A DNA stretch of 64,000 nucleotides from Chrysogorgia sp. JL179-B06 (GCA_035772405.1 JAYKKM010000309.1:1556001-1620000), one strand, 5' to 3'. Counted from the first letter of the stretch, positions 47,200 to 59,100 are shown. A program made the numbers and translations. The notes: generated by a model from the letters alone, not told the origin.

Positions 47200-48802
47200 A
47201 TGGGTGACGTCACAGAAAACTCACTTGTTAGAAATGGTGCAGCTGTTGTAAATCCACTAACAGGTAGAGCAGTCAACGTTCACGGGCGAGTCTACAATCA
47301 ACTTGTTAGAGATGGTGTTTTTAGCGACACGACAAATGTCAGTATTGTTAATCCGCTGACAAACAGACGAGTTAACGTTGGTAGTCGGACGCATAACCGT
47401 CTTGTTAGAAATCAGGAAGCACAACCCACAGTTGAAGACCATAGCCCACGGCTGTTGAGTCAAGCGTTGAGAGGGTTCACCAGGTCCTATGGAGTCGAGG
47501 TGGTTAACGACAGAGACATCAATCAGGTGAATGGCAGCAGAGGCGCTGTCATCAACCTTTTGAGACGTGAACTAGGTGAGACTAACGGAATGAAAGTGGT
47601 AGAGACAGTTAAGGTCACTTTTGAGAAGGCTTTAGAACTCAATAAGACCACATATAAAACTGCCTACTTTAACAGCAAAACGTTTGTCGTCATTAATGAG
47701 CATGACATCGAGGATGTTGCCAACCGCGGATCGGAACAGATCTTGACGCGGATAGCTGGGTGGTTATCTGAGGGGTCTGGATGGACTATCGACAAAATAG
47801 ATGCACACTACGTCAATATCGCTATTTACAGACCTCTGCATGGGAGTAGCTACATCGCGTTGCCAAAGGAGCTGTGCAACAGTATGAAGGGTCTGATAAA
47901 CGTAAATAATGGGGATGACAACGAGTGCTTTAGATGGTGCCACCTAGCGCATAAGTTTCCTGTTGGAAAACACTCCGATAGAACGTCGAAGTACGCTAGG
48001 CATGTCGGTGAGTTGAATTATGACGGAATTGACTTCCCAGTCACACTCAAAGACTACAACAAGATCGAAAAGGCGAACGATATTAGCATAAATGTTTTTG
48101 GGTATGAAAATAAGCAGCCATTCCCTGTGTACGTTTCTAAGGAGGCGTATCCTGACCATATGGACCTATTGTTGATAACTAATGACGTGGGCAACAAGCA
48201 TTATGTGTACATTCGCGATTTTAACAAATTCATGTACCGTCAGACAGAGCATAAGGCTAGAAAACACTTTTGTAGGTATTGTTTACAGTGTTTTAGTCGT
48301 GAGGACGTGCTTGAACGCCATGTGGAAGTATGTTTGGTCATTAATGGGAAGCAAGCTATTAAAATGCCACAAAAAGGTACGAAAGTGAAATACGAGAATT
48401 TTAGTAGACAGCTAAACGTACCATTTGTGGTGTACGCAGACTTCGAGGCTATCACACAGAAGGTGCATGCGGCAACACCATCAAGCGAGTGTAGCTACAC
48501 AAATGCTTACCAGAGACACGTTGACTGCGGTTATGGGTATAAATTAGTTTGTTGCTACGACAACGAGTACAGTAAGCCAGTAAAAGTGTATCGCGGTGAA
48601 AACGCAGTCAACAAGTTCATTGGGGAGATGTTAGAAATTGTCGAGTATTGTAAAGAGACATCTGAGAGTCACTTTAACAAAGAAATGATACTGACTGATG
48701 ACGATAAGAAGAACTTTGACGAGGCTAAAAGTTGCCATATTTGCAGTGTTGAGTACACTGGCGCTGACGTTAGAGTGAGAGACCACTGTCACGTGTCAGG
48801 TA
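47200..48802 (+). pseudogene. polB: DNA polymerase B (protein-primed type), 5' part
   Basis: First ~534 codons of the Polinton polymerase. Two copies of an NPLTxRxVNV motif lie at residues 18-27 and 51-60. Next comes the large N-terminal region of Polinton polymerases, a zinc-finger-like CRYCLQCF/H-x4-C, exonuclease motif I (YADFEA, about residue 412) and the start of a conserved DHCHVSG motif. The inner X is inserted inside that motif, after the G codon, and brings a stop within three codons. The gene resumes at 55844. The family synthesises element DNA using a protein primer. Confidence 0.93.
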
Positions 48803-49740
48803 CACTGTAAATGAAAATGGGCTGAAACGACCCAAAAAAGGGGGCCGAAACGGTGACCCCAGAATAGATCTTTTTTTGGGGTCAAAATGGCACCTATAAT
48901 AAGATGGCCCCTAAGGGGTGATTTGACCCCTCCAGGGTATGGGCTGTTTCAGCTTTAAGGAAGGGCTGTTTCAGAAGAAGCAGGGGCTGTTTCAACTTTT
49001 GACCAGGGCCATTTCAGAAAATCGCGGGGCCATTTTGGAAAATCAAGGGGTCAATTTGGCTCCTATTCGGTGGCATTATAGCCCCAAAAAAGTGTCGATT
49101 CAGCTTGCGGAGCGGAGCTATTTTGGCTCCTAACAATAGAGAGCAGTTTCAGCCCCCAATCAAGGGCTGTTCTGGAAGAAGCAGGAGCTGTTTCAACTTT
49201 TTGACCAGGGCCATTTCAGAAAATCGTGGGGCCATTTTGGAAAATCTAGGAGTCAATTTGGCTCCTATTCGGTGGCATTATGGCCCCAAAAAAGTGTCGA
49301 TTCAGCTTGCGGAGCGGAGCTATTTTGGCTCCAACATTAGAGAGCAGTTTCAGCCCCAATCAAGGGCTGTTCTGGAAGAAGCAGGGGCTGTTTCAACTTT
49401 TGACCAGGGCCATTTCAGAAAATCGTGGGGCCATTTTGGAAAATCTAGGAGTCAATTTGGCTCCTATTCGGTGGCATTATAGCCCCAAAAAAGTGTCGAT
49501 TCAGCTTGCGGAGCGGAGCTATTTTGGCTCCAACAATAGAGAGCAGTTTCAGCCCCAATCAAGGGCTGTTCTGGAAGAAGCAGGGGCTGTTTCAACTTTT
49601 GACAAGGGCCATTTCAGAAAATCGCAGGGCCATTTTGGAAAACCAAGGAGTCAATTTGCCTCGTATTCGGCGGCATTATGGCCCCCAAAAAGTGTCGATT
49701 TAGCTTGCGGAGCGGAGCTATTTTGGCTCTATATTTTAGT
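48803..49740. repeat. X arm with ~200-bp repeats (distal to the kinase side)
   Basis: The terminal 31 bp is followed by modules, then about 3.5 copies of a 199-205-bp unit; GGGCTGTTCTGGAAGAAGCA marks them at about 49163, 49365 and 49564, with a diverged copy at 48958. Each unit is itself a string of short modules (GGGCCATTTCAG, GGGGCCATTTTGG, GTCAATTTGGCTCC, GTGTCGATTCAG). Long open frames across it are artefacts of the repeat period. Confidence 0.9.
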
Positions 49741-50224
49741 CATTATACGGACCCAAAACAAGCCAATATACAGCAGATTAAAAGTTAGCAAAATTTTTGA
49801 ACCGTTTGGACCAGTAACAAAAGATTAAAATACAGCAACTGTACAATATTTAGAATGAATAATAATTGTAATTAAACAGAAAATATCATTTTCATTTGCG
49901 AAGTTAACAAAAGAAATAATATACGGAACCATAACTAGCAATATTAATAACCTAAAGGCATTGTCTAATATCACATTGATTACTGTACTTGCTGTAACCT
50001 ATTTTGTGAATAACTTGCATAAGAGTTCGACTGTCTGAACAAATAAAGTTTTTCAATTCATTGATAACAATAACCTAAAATAATAGCCAAAATATAAACA
50101 TGGTTCTCATGAAATACTTATGACAATGCATTGAAAAATTGCAACCCTTATTGGCAACTGACCACTTTGCTTAGTGTTGCCAAGAACTACAGTTTCCAAA
50201 AAGGATAACACACCCTTGGCGTTA
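49741..50224. other. AT-rich interior of inner X
   Basis: Matches 63120-63530 of the outer copy in reverse. No gene seen beyond the tail of the exon listed next. Confidence 0.6.
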
Positions 50225-50408
50225 CCATAATCTATATTAAAATATAGAAACTTGTCAACAAGGAAAGAACAGCCTCAAAACAGCAGTTGCTCAAAACAGC
50301 AGTTGCCTCTATTGCAATAAATAGCCTGTCATACTCCAATGCAGTTCCAAGGACCACAATATGAGGTAGTGCCAAGTTTGACACAACAAGTTTCACTTTT
50401 TCATGCTC
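50225..50408 (-). pseudogene. Third conserved exon of X, inner copy (SAMD3-like C-terminal module?)
   Basis: After a TTTTTAG acceptor at 50409-50411 the minus-strand frame reads KVKLVVSNLALPHIVVLGTA, then LEYDRLFIAIE, then an A-V-L-S-L-L-T-SFY helix. The pattern recalls the C-terminal module of SAM-domain proteins annotated SAMD3-like in fish and invertebrates; this is from memory and only moderately sure. The copy has a short internal duplication (CAACTGCTGTTTTGAG twice) and ends in a stop at an ATATAG. Same strand as the SAM and kinase exons, so they may have formed one gene. Confidence 0.45.
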
Positions 50409-50929
50409 CTAAAAATAACAAATTATATCAAAAATTAATGTGTTGCCTTTCAATATTTTTCGACCTACAGTTCTAGAACAAACTTAACAAAATATTGAAT
50501 AATTCTCTATGAAGAAAATTCCAACTTTCTTCGTGACGAGAAATGAAATACATTTAGGGGACGGGGCGGAGGAAGGCGTTGGGCACTATACCATTACCCA
50601 GACTACCAACAATACATTTTCACGTTGTTTTCAGGAATAGAATGACAATTGTCCAGTAATTTAACATAGTTTAATTCATTGGATTTCTGACTCTGGACTC
50701 GCCATCCAATCAATAATTTATTTTTTATGGAAATGAGAAATCCATCGCCTGTTTGCTTGTTTAATATATAACACTGTTTTATATATAATCGGCTGCTGTT
50801 GTGAATGTGGGAGAACTTAGACGATACATGCACGATCGTCAAGCTCGTATCCTCAGAAAAATTATGTCCCGGACAGGAATCGAACCTGTAATATAACACT
50901 GTTTGTTAAGTGTTAAGTTATTTATTAAA

Positions 50930-51253
50930 ATAGAGGACTCGTCTTCGCGTAGTTTTCAAAGCCGAGTGTTTATTTACAGTTTAAGAGACTGGTACCTAAA
51001 CAAATGGCGGCCAATATATCGAACCACGATACATGCAAGACAAGAAATGGAAATATACCATCTAGTACGCAATGAATTGCACTCAAAATTATGCACAGAA
51101 TCCGGAGAAAGGACTAATACAAGATTCGACACTGAGAAAACACAGAGATCACAAATACACGCAAAAAATCATATATACAACCGAAGGAACTGTCTCTTGG
51201 GCAACTCGAATCAGATTGAAACCAGCTTGTAAACTGACTGAAATGGATGTATT
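50930..51253 (+). other. First-exon-like conserved frame of X, opposite to the kinase (inner copy)
   Basis: ATGGCGGCCAAT at about 51004 has a good initiation context, and frames that stay open across the segment (109 and 65 codons, partly overlapping) are kept in both X copies. The segment can end at a GGGTAAAG donor (about 51266). No domain recognised. It may be a captured promoter and first exon of a host gene. Confidence 0.35.
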
Positions 51254-51289
51254 TGAAAGGCATGGGTAAAGGTCAGTGCTAATTACGAT

Positions 51290-52260
51290 TTCTCCATATT
51301 TGTTCTTGTTGAGCATTTGGTCAAAATTCGTTTGCGATGCATCGTTCAGAACGTAAAAACAGGTTTGCCAATGATATTTCAGTCATGATACTTCACTTTG
51401 CTTGTATCAGATTGAAATGATAGGTTTTCTCAAACATCTAGAGACATATTAAGACATTTCTTTATTCTCCCTATGTAATTACTATTCGGGTGAGAATTGT
51501 GTTGTATACATTGATTCCCAACGCACGTGCGTGGCCTTCATTTCTCGCCATGCAAACAAATGCCCAGAACAACACTGATGTCACTAGTGGCAGAGCTGGC
51601 CATATTGCAGTATTTGCAATACAATACAACAAATAGCACAATTATGTTAGACTATTAGTTATATAGTGACGCTTAAGAGTTTTGTAACACCTGGCTTTGT
51701 GCGTGTAGTCTTAGTGTACATGAGAAACTACACTCACATGTTGTGTAAGACAATTCTGATATATATATAGCAAAATTATAAGTTGTGTAGTTGTGTTCTG
51801 CCGAGGTTTTAATGCATGTATGATGTATGTGTGTATTGTAAGTATGTATGTGTGTATTGTAAGTATGTACCGGTATGTGTATGTATGTCAAAATGTCTGT
51901 AGTTCATTCCTCTAAGTTCTCTGCAGTTTACAAGTTTACAACCCACATTATATATATATATATATTTATTTCAAAGAAACAAAACACACATTTTTTAATT
52001 AACAAAACTATACAGTACAGATACATACCATGATGGGCAGTTTGAATTTTTCTATCCAGTTAGTCTTAGCCTTGAATAATTATAAAGAGCATGGTTGTGA
52101 TATACTGTATGTTCAATTTTACAATCTACAGTGTACAGTGCAGTGGTAAATATACATGTATTCCAACACTAATCAAACATACAAACCAGTACTGCAAGCC
52201 TGCCTTTGGCATCAGCAAATAATTTGTCTGTTTGCAACTTGCAAATCATGATACATACCG
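51290..52260. other. Interior of inner X, non-coding
   Basis: Contains TGTATGTATGTGTGTATTG-type simple repeats (51820-51890), a short (TA)n at about 51951-51964 that is expanded to ~100 bp in the outer copy, and AT-rich sequence. No gene supported. Confidence 0.6.
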
Positions 52261-52269
52261 TAGATGTGT

Positions 52270-53190
52270 GAAACTAGCATTAATGTCACTAAATACCTCA
52301 ACTTATTTTTTGGCCGTTGATCCAAACACTGAATTAATACACAAACCGGACACTTTCTTGAGGTGTTCCAGTGCTGGTAATTTTTAAACCTAATTCAGCA
52401 GTATGTCAAAGCTATAAACATCTGTTGCAGCACATGGATACAACCCGTCATATAATGCACAGGGTTAATGACAATGTGTTGATAGTTACCTTTGTAAAGT
52501 TTCTATTATTACTTGGAATTTTCTTTACTACATAATTTCTTATATAATTTGCCTAATTTAAAATTTAAATATACTATTCTAGGTTCTATAATTGCATAGC
52601 AGAACCGTGGATAACCATAATAATATTATCCGACTTAATGTCACAATGGAGAATACCCATTGTGTGTAAATAAAAACATCCATCACAACACTTGCCCAGG
52701 CTATCCAACTAATTATTTTGCACAAGAGAAATAGGAGCAATACCTTTAAACAATGAAAATACTGTTCAGCATTTTGAATCAGTCAGACCACAAAATTCCA
52801 TAATAAGTAATTTGGGATTAATATCAAGACAAACACAAAGGGAGAACATCTGTTGGAAACTCGAGTCAAAATAGACATCAACATGAATTACACTATATCA
52901 CCTTCCGGGGTCTGCACACAGGCTACAACAAGTACAGATTCACCAGAAACATGTAACCTCGTAAGCTTACAAGCTCCAAAACAACCCTTTCCTAGAATGA
53001 TTCCTTTTTCTTTATCATTCAAAACTAAATTTAGCTGATCTCTTCTTATAGCTTTTACATTTCTTAACTTTTCACATTTCAGAATTGTAGTTCTGCACTG
53101 CATTTTTTCTCTGGTCCTCTTCCTTAGCTTATCATTTTCAGATCTCAAATAAACTACATATGACTTCAGGCTATTAATTGCCTTTTTCAT
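52270..53190 (-). pseudogene. Protein kinase-like gene of X, inner copy
   Basis: Starts at 53190 with a charged helix (YLRSENDKLRKRTREK), then a glycine-rich loop LGKGCFGACK. That frame stops at 52888. Later pieces on the same strand carry the catalytic loop HCDIKSDN (near 52628-52651; Cys replaces the usual Arg of HRD), and a DVYSF-type subdomain IX near 52395. The DFG segment is degraded (NFKLGK-like). Frames are broken between the pieces by stops or by unrecognised introns. It resembles a tyrosine-kinase-like enzyme captured from a host. Inactive as it stands. Confidence 0.6.
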
Positions 53191-53199
53191 CTCTCTTCT

Positions 53200-54600
53200 A
53201 TGTTTGGAAAAATATCAGTAATCATATTTCTAACCTGTACAGTTCTGTTCCTACACAACATCTTCGCACCCACACATCGTGTTTAGGACAGAGTTCCAGA
53301 ACATGAAAATGTTCTGCTCACAGCCCTGCAGGTTCCCAAAGAGTGTGCAGCCCATGTATATCATAGTACAGACCGTAGAAATGTGATTAAATAATATATT
53401 TCTAAATCAAACATATAACATTGATAGATTTTTTATATACAAGTGTAAAGCTAATTAAGAAACATTATTTTGCTTCAAGGGCAGCATAACCAGAGAATTG
53501 TATATGTTGTGCAGTTCTACAAACTCTTGAAACCTAAAAGTGATCTTACACTCTGGGGAAAAAGGGCCGCCAAATTATAAGAATGATAATAGGATATAAT
53601 ACATTTCCCTGTCCATTGAATTTCTATCCAATAAGCTGAAATAAACCACCAATGTGAATGTCCATAATATTTGCCAGTTCAGGCATTCAGAAACTGTCCG
53701 TCTATTTATTTATTAATCCTAAGCTTCCTATAACTTGTTGAATAATTTTCTCGATAGAACTGCCAAAGATTCAATGATAAAAGATCTTTAAATCGTAGGC
53801 ATTAGACAAAATTGCAATAATTAAGTCTTAACTAGCTTAAATAGGAGAAGATTAAACATACACATCAAAATTACTAAGGTTAAATATATTGGAATGTAAA
53901 ATATGGTAATTTTAAGACTTACAGTTACATGCACAGATGAAGCCAGCCGATACACCTACTCGGGAGAACTAGCTTGGTTGGGAGAACTATCGGCAGACGA
54001 TGGCGATTGTCATTGTGACTGGATACGCATTTGGCCTCGGCTAGAAGTGTTTGGTACATGTACACCACCATAAATGATAACACCATCATCTTCATTCTCG
54101 CCGTCACTCGCACACGCACACTACAAATATAACAAACAGAGAAGCTGGAATTTAATACTACAAGGCTCGTATTCGTTTTGTAGCTTATATACGCAACAAT
54201 TTGAATAAGCTTAGTAGCGAAATCGACAGTCCAGTGATCAGGTCGACACGGAGATCAGCCATGTTGAAAATTCTTCCACAGCGGACAATCCAACTACGAG
54301 GCGTTTCTTGAACGTATTTTTCCTGAGAAAAGTAACATCTTTATAACACTAAATATTAAGTGAACAAAATACTGTATCGGACGCGAGTTTAGCGCTAGAT
54401 TTTATCCCATTTTCCTTCTTCGAATGCAAATATAAATCCCAACGGTCACTTGTAGAATAGGCGCCAAATTCGCAAATAGTTTCTACGCATGCTCGGAACC
54501 TCTGAATGAATATATCGCGGGCGCATACATTCTCGTTCCCAGAGCCCGGTCGTCTGCGCTGGGTTTTCGAATAGAACATTATTTTGTTAGTCTAGTATGA
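53200..54600 (-). other. Middle of inner X, including the empty Polinton site
   Basis: TAATAG at 53587-53592 is the single, unduplicated copy of the target that flanks the Polinton in the outer X. A frame at 53925-54119 (64 codons) overlaps an acidic/Ser-rich frame broken by stops. No domain recognised. Confidence 0.6.
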
Positions 54601-54669
54601 TAGAAATTGTTAAAAAGTTACAATGTATAACATTTGCGAAATGGAAAATTTTAACGTGAATTCTTACCT

Positions 54670-55000
54670 TCTCTTTAATTACGTCGCTAAGAAATCCCTT
54701 GAATTTCTGGCGAAATTTGAATGAAGGAAAAAAGTGTCATTTCTGCGTCAACTTCGTACAAGGTTGTCATGCCCTCGCCATTTAATTCTTCACTTTCTAC
54801 ATATACAAATATAAAAACACATTTATTACACAATATTGATCAAAAAGATAGAACTGCAATATATAGTGTCATTGCAGTAAAAGTATATAATATCGCGAAA
54901 CTTACCGATACGTTCCACGACCTTCTGGGAAATCATGGGACAGCAACCAATCTTTTACTTCAGAACATAAAAATGTTGTCTGGAAGCATCCATATTGATG
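54670..55000 (-). pseudogene. SAM-domain-like exons of inner X
   Basis: Same two exons as in the outer copy, reversed. The donor after exon 2 (GAGAAG then GTAAGA, near 54671) is good. Exon 1 has one extra C (GATTTCCCAG against GATTTCCAG outside), shifting the frame. The exon 1 donor (GTAAGT, near 54906) is kept. Confidence 0.5.
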
Positions 55001-55199
55001 TAGCACGATGGAGCTGGTTAAGTCTAACTCGCCAAAACGGTTCAAATGTATAATGTATCTACTAACCAGAATGGCCCATATTTATACTATTGTCTTACTG
55101 GCCAAACATGCCACTTGAAATTAGATAGATGATATTCTCGACCAATAAAAACTATCGAGAAGATAATATCAATGCTTTCACGCGCGTCGCTTTAACACG

Positions 55200-55843
55200 C
55201 GCGAGCCGATTACACAGAGAGAACTATTTGGCAGGAGAGTCGATTTGAGACATGGTCGAGTCGACTTGAAACGCGCGAGTCGATTTGACACGCCCTAGTC
55301 GATTTGACAGCCGGGAGTCGATTTAACACACACGGGTCGATTTGACAATTGACATGAGTCGATTTGAAACTCGGGGGTCGATATGACACGCGGGCGTCGA
55401 TTTGAAGTACGGGAGCTGAATTGGCACGAAGGAGTCGATTTGACAACGGAGTCGATTTGCCACCGGGAGTCGATTTGACAAATGGGTCGATTTGACATGT
55501 GTAAGAGCCGATTCGGAAAAAGAGGGCCAAAATGAATTCATTGGGGACTGATATGTACATCATAAGTAGCGCTGCAAGTGGAGCCGTAACTGCCCCGGGA
55601 ATGAGAGTCGTTTTGATCTGTGGGGCTGAATTGGAAAACGGTGGGGCTGAATTGAAAAATGGCAGGGCTGTTTTGGAAACGGGTAGGGCCAAATTGGCTT
55701 TTTAGTGTACCTAAAATGGCCCTGTTAGTGTCGATCTAGCTCTCGAATCCCAAAATGGCTTTCACGTAGGGCCAAAACAGCTTCGGCTCCAACAGGGCTA
55801 AAACGAAATTTGGGGTCGTTTCAACCCTTTTTCATTTACAGTG
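55200..55843 (-). repeat. Minisatellite arm and terminus of inner X
   Basis: Reverse of the outer arm 30751-31480: GAGTCGATTTGACACGCG-like units (55200-55500), then GCCAAAATGG/GGGGCTGAATTGG modules, then the terminus CATTTACAGTG ending at 55843. Confidence 0.88.
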
Positions 55844-57948
55844 TAAGTACAGAGGGTCCGCACATCGTCACTGTAATGTGAACTTTAAGTTGACTGATAA
55901 AATTCCTGTGATCTTTCACAACTTACGTGGTTACGATAGCCATTTCATTATGCAGGAGATTGGCAAGTTTGGTCAAGACATAAATGTGATACCGAACAAC
56001 ATGGAGAAGTACATGGCGTTCATGCTTGGAAAAAACTTGGTATTTTTGGACAGCTTTCAGTTCATGAGTAGTGGTCTAGACAACTTGGTGAAGAACCTAC
56101 CAAGGGACGCTTTCAAATACACGTCAGAAGTGTTTCACGACGAGGGGTTGGCACTTATGACAAGAAAGGGAGTCTACCCCTATGACTATATGGACTCCTT
56201 TGATAAATTCGATGAATGCGAGCTACCCTCCAAAAAAGACTTTTATAATATTCTGAATGATGAAGATATTACGGAAGAAATGCATGAGCGCGCTTGTGAT
56301 GTGTGGGACTACTTCGACGTTGAAAGTATGGGTGGGTATCACGACCTGTATTTGAAAAGTGATGTGCTCTTGCTTGCTGACGTTTTTTGAGAACTTTAGA
56401 AAGACATGTCATCGTGAGTATAAATTAGACCCGTGTCACTATTTCACTTCGCCTGGATTGGCTTGGGACGCCATGTTAAAGATGACTGGAGTGGGAACTT
56501 GACTTGTTGTCTGACATTGACATGTTCCAGTTCGTAGAATTAGGTATGCGTGGTGGTGTGAGCTACATTTGCAACAGACATGGTGTGGCGAATAATAAAT
56601 ACATGAAGGGGTACGATAAAGCGCAAGAGTCGAAGTATTTGATGTACCTTGATGCCAACAATTTGTATGGGTGGGCAATGAGTCGAAGTCTACCTACGGG
56701 TGGCTTCAAGTGGTTGACTGAGAAAGAAATAAAAAAGGTTAATCTATGCGACTATCACAACAATAGTAAAAAGGGCTTACTGCTTGAAGTCGACTTGGAG
56801 TATCCAACCCATTTGCATGACCTACACAACGATTACCCGCTGGCTCCTGAAAAGATGGAGATAACTGTCGACATGTTGTCAGAGTACTGCACGAAAATCA
56901 AAAATAAATTTAATGTGAGTGTTGGTGGTGTGAAGAAGTTGGTGACTAATTTGATGGACAAAAAAAAGTATGTGTGTCACTATGGAAATCTGCAGTTGTA
57001 CATGAATCTTGGATTGAAAATCAAAAGGTTTATAGGGTCCTACAGTTTGACCAGTCCAAGTGGTTGGGTAAGTACATTGACTTTAACACAGTCAAAAGAA
57101 CTGCGGCTAAGAACGCTTTCGAGAAGGACTTTTTCAAGCTGATGAATAACAGTGTGTTCGGAAAAACGATGGAAAACTTGAGGAAGCGTGTGGACGTAAG
57201 ATTAGTGACCACTGCGAAGAAATTTGAAAAACTTGTCTCAAAGCCAACGTTTGTGTCTTGCAAGATATTTAGCGAGAACTTAGTCGCTGTCCACAAAGTT
57301 AAAGAAACGCTGACACTAAATAGACCCGCATATGTGGGTATGTGCATACTAGACTTGAGTAAAACGCTGATGTACAATTTTCACTATAACTATATTATGA
57401 AAAAGTACTCTAGCGACACCTGTAGATTGCACTTCACTGACACTGACAGTCTGTTGTACTCGATCAAAACTGATGACGTTTATTCCGACTTTATGATGGA
57501 GTGCGAAAAGTTCGACAATAGCGACTACCCCGCAGACAGCCCATTCGCTTTTAAAGAGAATAAGAAAGTTATTGGGAAGATGAAGGACGAGTGCGCTGGA
57601 ACGCCAATTATTGAGTTCGTTGGGTTGCGCAGTAAAATGTATAGCTATTTGAAAGAGGATGGAGGTGGTGGGAAAACCGCTAAAGGTATTAGAAAGAATA
57701 TAATTAAAAAGGTAATCAGACACGAAGATTATAAAAGTGTGCTACTCGAGCAGAAACAGTTGCGACACACAATGAAGACCATTAGAAGTGTCAAACATCA
57801 GCTAGGTAGTTACGAAATTAATAAAGTGTCGCTATCCTGTTTTGATGATAAACGATACCTTCTAGAAAATGGTATTGACTCCTATGCGTATGGTCACAAA
57901 AACATTGAAGCGAGAGACACCACTGAAAATAGTGAGCAAACGGACTAA
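55844..57948 (+). pseudogene. polB: DNA polymerase B, 3' part with three frameshifts
   Basis: Resumes in the frame of the 5' part after the TA duplication. It has exonuclease motif II (NLRGYDSHF), motif III (YLKSDVLLLADVF), polymerase motif A (DANNLYGWAM, 56651), motif B (NNSVFGKT, near 57147), motif C (DTDS, 57439-57450) and the usual FDDKRYLL C-terminal block. Frameshifts lie at a T6 run (56383-56388), a G3 run (56493-56495) and an A4 run (57023-57026). All are homopolymers, so some may be sequencing errors. The last seven residues (ENSEQTD) lie in the terminal repeat. Confidence 0.93.
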
Positions 57949-58591
57949 TTTGCAAAACAACTGGCTATTTGTTAGTCAATGTTGTTAGCCAATCAAAAGA
58001 GCACCATTTCGCTATCCATTTGGATAAAACACCACTAGAGTCAAAATCTAGTGGCTTTTTTTTCGCGCGTGAATTGAGACAACAGCAGAACGCGTTGGTC
58101 GTAGTTTGTCAAACAAAAACGCGAAAATGTTGAAATGACACTTTCTATTTTTTAATATGTGAAAATGATGGAGTGGCACATTCTTTTTTTTAAATATGCG
58201 AAAATGTTGAAATGACACTTTCTATTTTTCCTAAATGTAATTTGACATGAATTTGCGAAAATGTTGAAACGACACTTTCTATTTTTTAAATGTGGCTGAA
58301 ATAATACCAAATTTAGCGAAAGTCATAATTTGGTATTGTTTCGTTAGTCTCGCATGTGTTTGACATCAATTTAGTAGAAAACGTGGGAGGGGTGTCTAGC
58401 TTGACTAACAATTGCTGTAGTAGTATAGCAGGTGGGGCTGCGAGCTTATTCGATGTTTTCCGTGAATATAGAATTACCGAAATGACAGCGAATTTTGTCG
58501 AGTCGCGACTTGGCACAAATTTGGTGATGTTTTGGTATTTATATTAACGGTTGACGTCGGTTGGGCTCGCAGCCCCACCTGCTATACTACT
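57928..58591. repeat. Polinton right terminal inverted repeat
   Basis: Reverse complement of the left repeat, lacking the ~100-bp internal duplication. It contains the mirrored 173-bp tip hairpin (58419-58591). Flanked by CTATTA (58592-58597). Confidence 0.92.
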
Positions 58592-58597
58592 CTATTA

Positions 58598-59100
58598 TCA
58601 TTCTTATAATTTGGCAGGGGGAGAAAAATTGTAACATGATTAGATGGCTCTTTTTCCCCAGAGTGTAAGATCACTTTTAGGTTTTAAGAGTTTGTAGAAC
58701 TGCACAACATATACAATTCTCTGGTTACGACTTATGCTGCCCTTGAAGCAAAATAATGTTTCTTAATTAGCTTTACACTTGTATATAAAAAATCTATCAA
58801 TGTTATATGTTTGATTTATAAATATATTATTTAATCACATTTCTACGGTCTGTACTATGATATACATGGGCTGCACACTCTTTGGGAACCTGCAGGGCTG
58901 TGAGCAGAACATTTTCATGTTCTGGAACTCTGTCCTAAACACGATGTGTGGGTGCGAAGATGTTGTGTAGGAACAGAACTGTACAGATTAGAAATGTGAT
59001 TACTGATATTTTTCCAAACATATAGAATACAGTACATATGAATCTGGAAAAAAAGAAAACACTAAAAGAATAGAAAGAAAAGACAACAACTAAAGAAGGA
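58598..59100. other. Interior of outer X, right of the Polinton
   Basis: Begins TCATTCTTATAATTTGGC, continuing exactly from the left half of X when compared with the inner copy. No gene. Confidence 0.75.

Larger units (their letters stand above)
48803..55843 (-). mobile_element. Inner copy of transposon X (complete, 7,041 bp)
   Basis: TA target duplication at 48801-48802 and 55844-55845. Termini are inverted repeats: CACTGTAAATGAAAA, then one mismatch, GGG, one mismatch, TGAAACGACCC (31 bp, two mismatches). Compared with the outer copy, the inner X is inverted. From its minus-strand start (55843) it has a minisatellite arm, TATA box, SAM exons, kinase, a third conserved exon and an arm of ~200-bp repeats. 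The site where the Polinton sits in the outer copy is intact here (53587-53592). No transposase motif found. Insertion into the polymerase gene shows X was mobile after the Polinton arrived. Confidence 0.93.
33009..58591. mobile_element. Polinton/Maverick element
   Basis: Starts AGTAGTATAGCAGGTGGGGC, ends with its reverse complement, and has a 6-bp duplication as is usual for this class. It encodes retroviral-type integrase with chromodomain, polymerase B, packaging ATPase and a major capsid protein, the defining set of Polintons and the related adintoviruses. It is 25,583 bp with the 7,041-bp inner X, so about 18.5 kb on its own, normal for the class. Genes abut or overlap in long co-oriented blocks. 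Integrase, ATPase, polymerase and one virion-type gene are all damaged, so it is an inactive genomic copy. Confidence 0.97.

Noticed and set aside
48939..49828. Long overlapping frames (up to 182 codons) in the X arm
   Set aside because: The ~200-bp repeat keeps frames open by chance; all read the same modules.
50860..50890. tRNA T-arm-like sequence (GGTTCGATTCCTG) in X, also near 61895
   Set aside because: No A box, D arm or acceptor 5' half upstream; at most a tRNA fragment.
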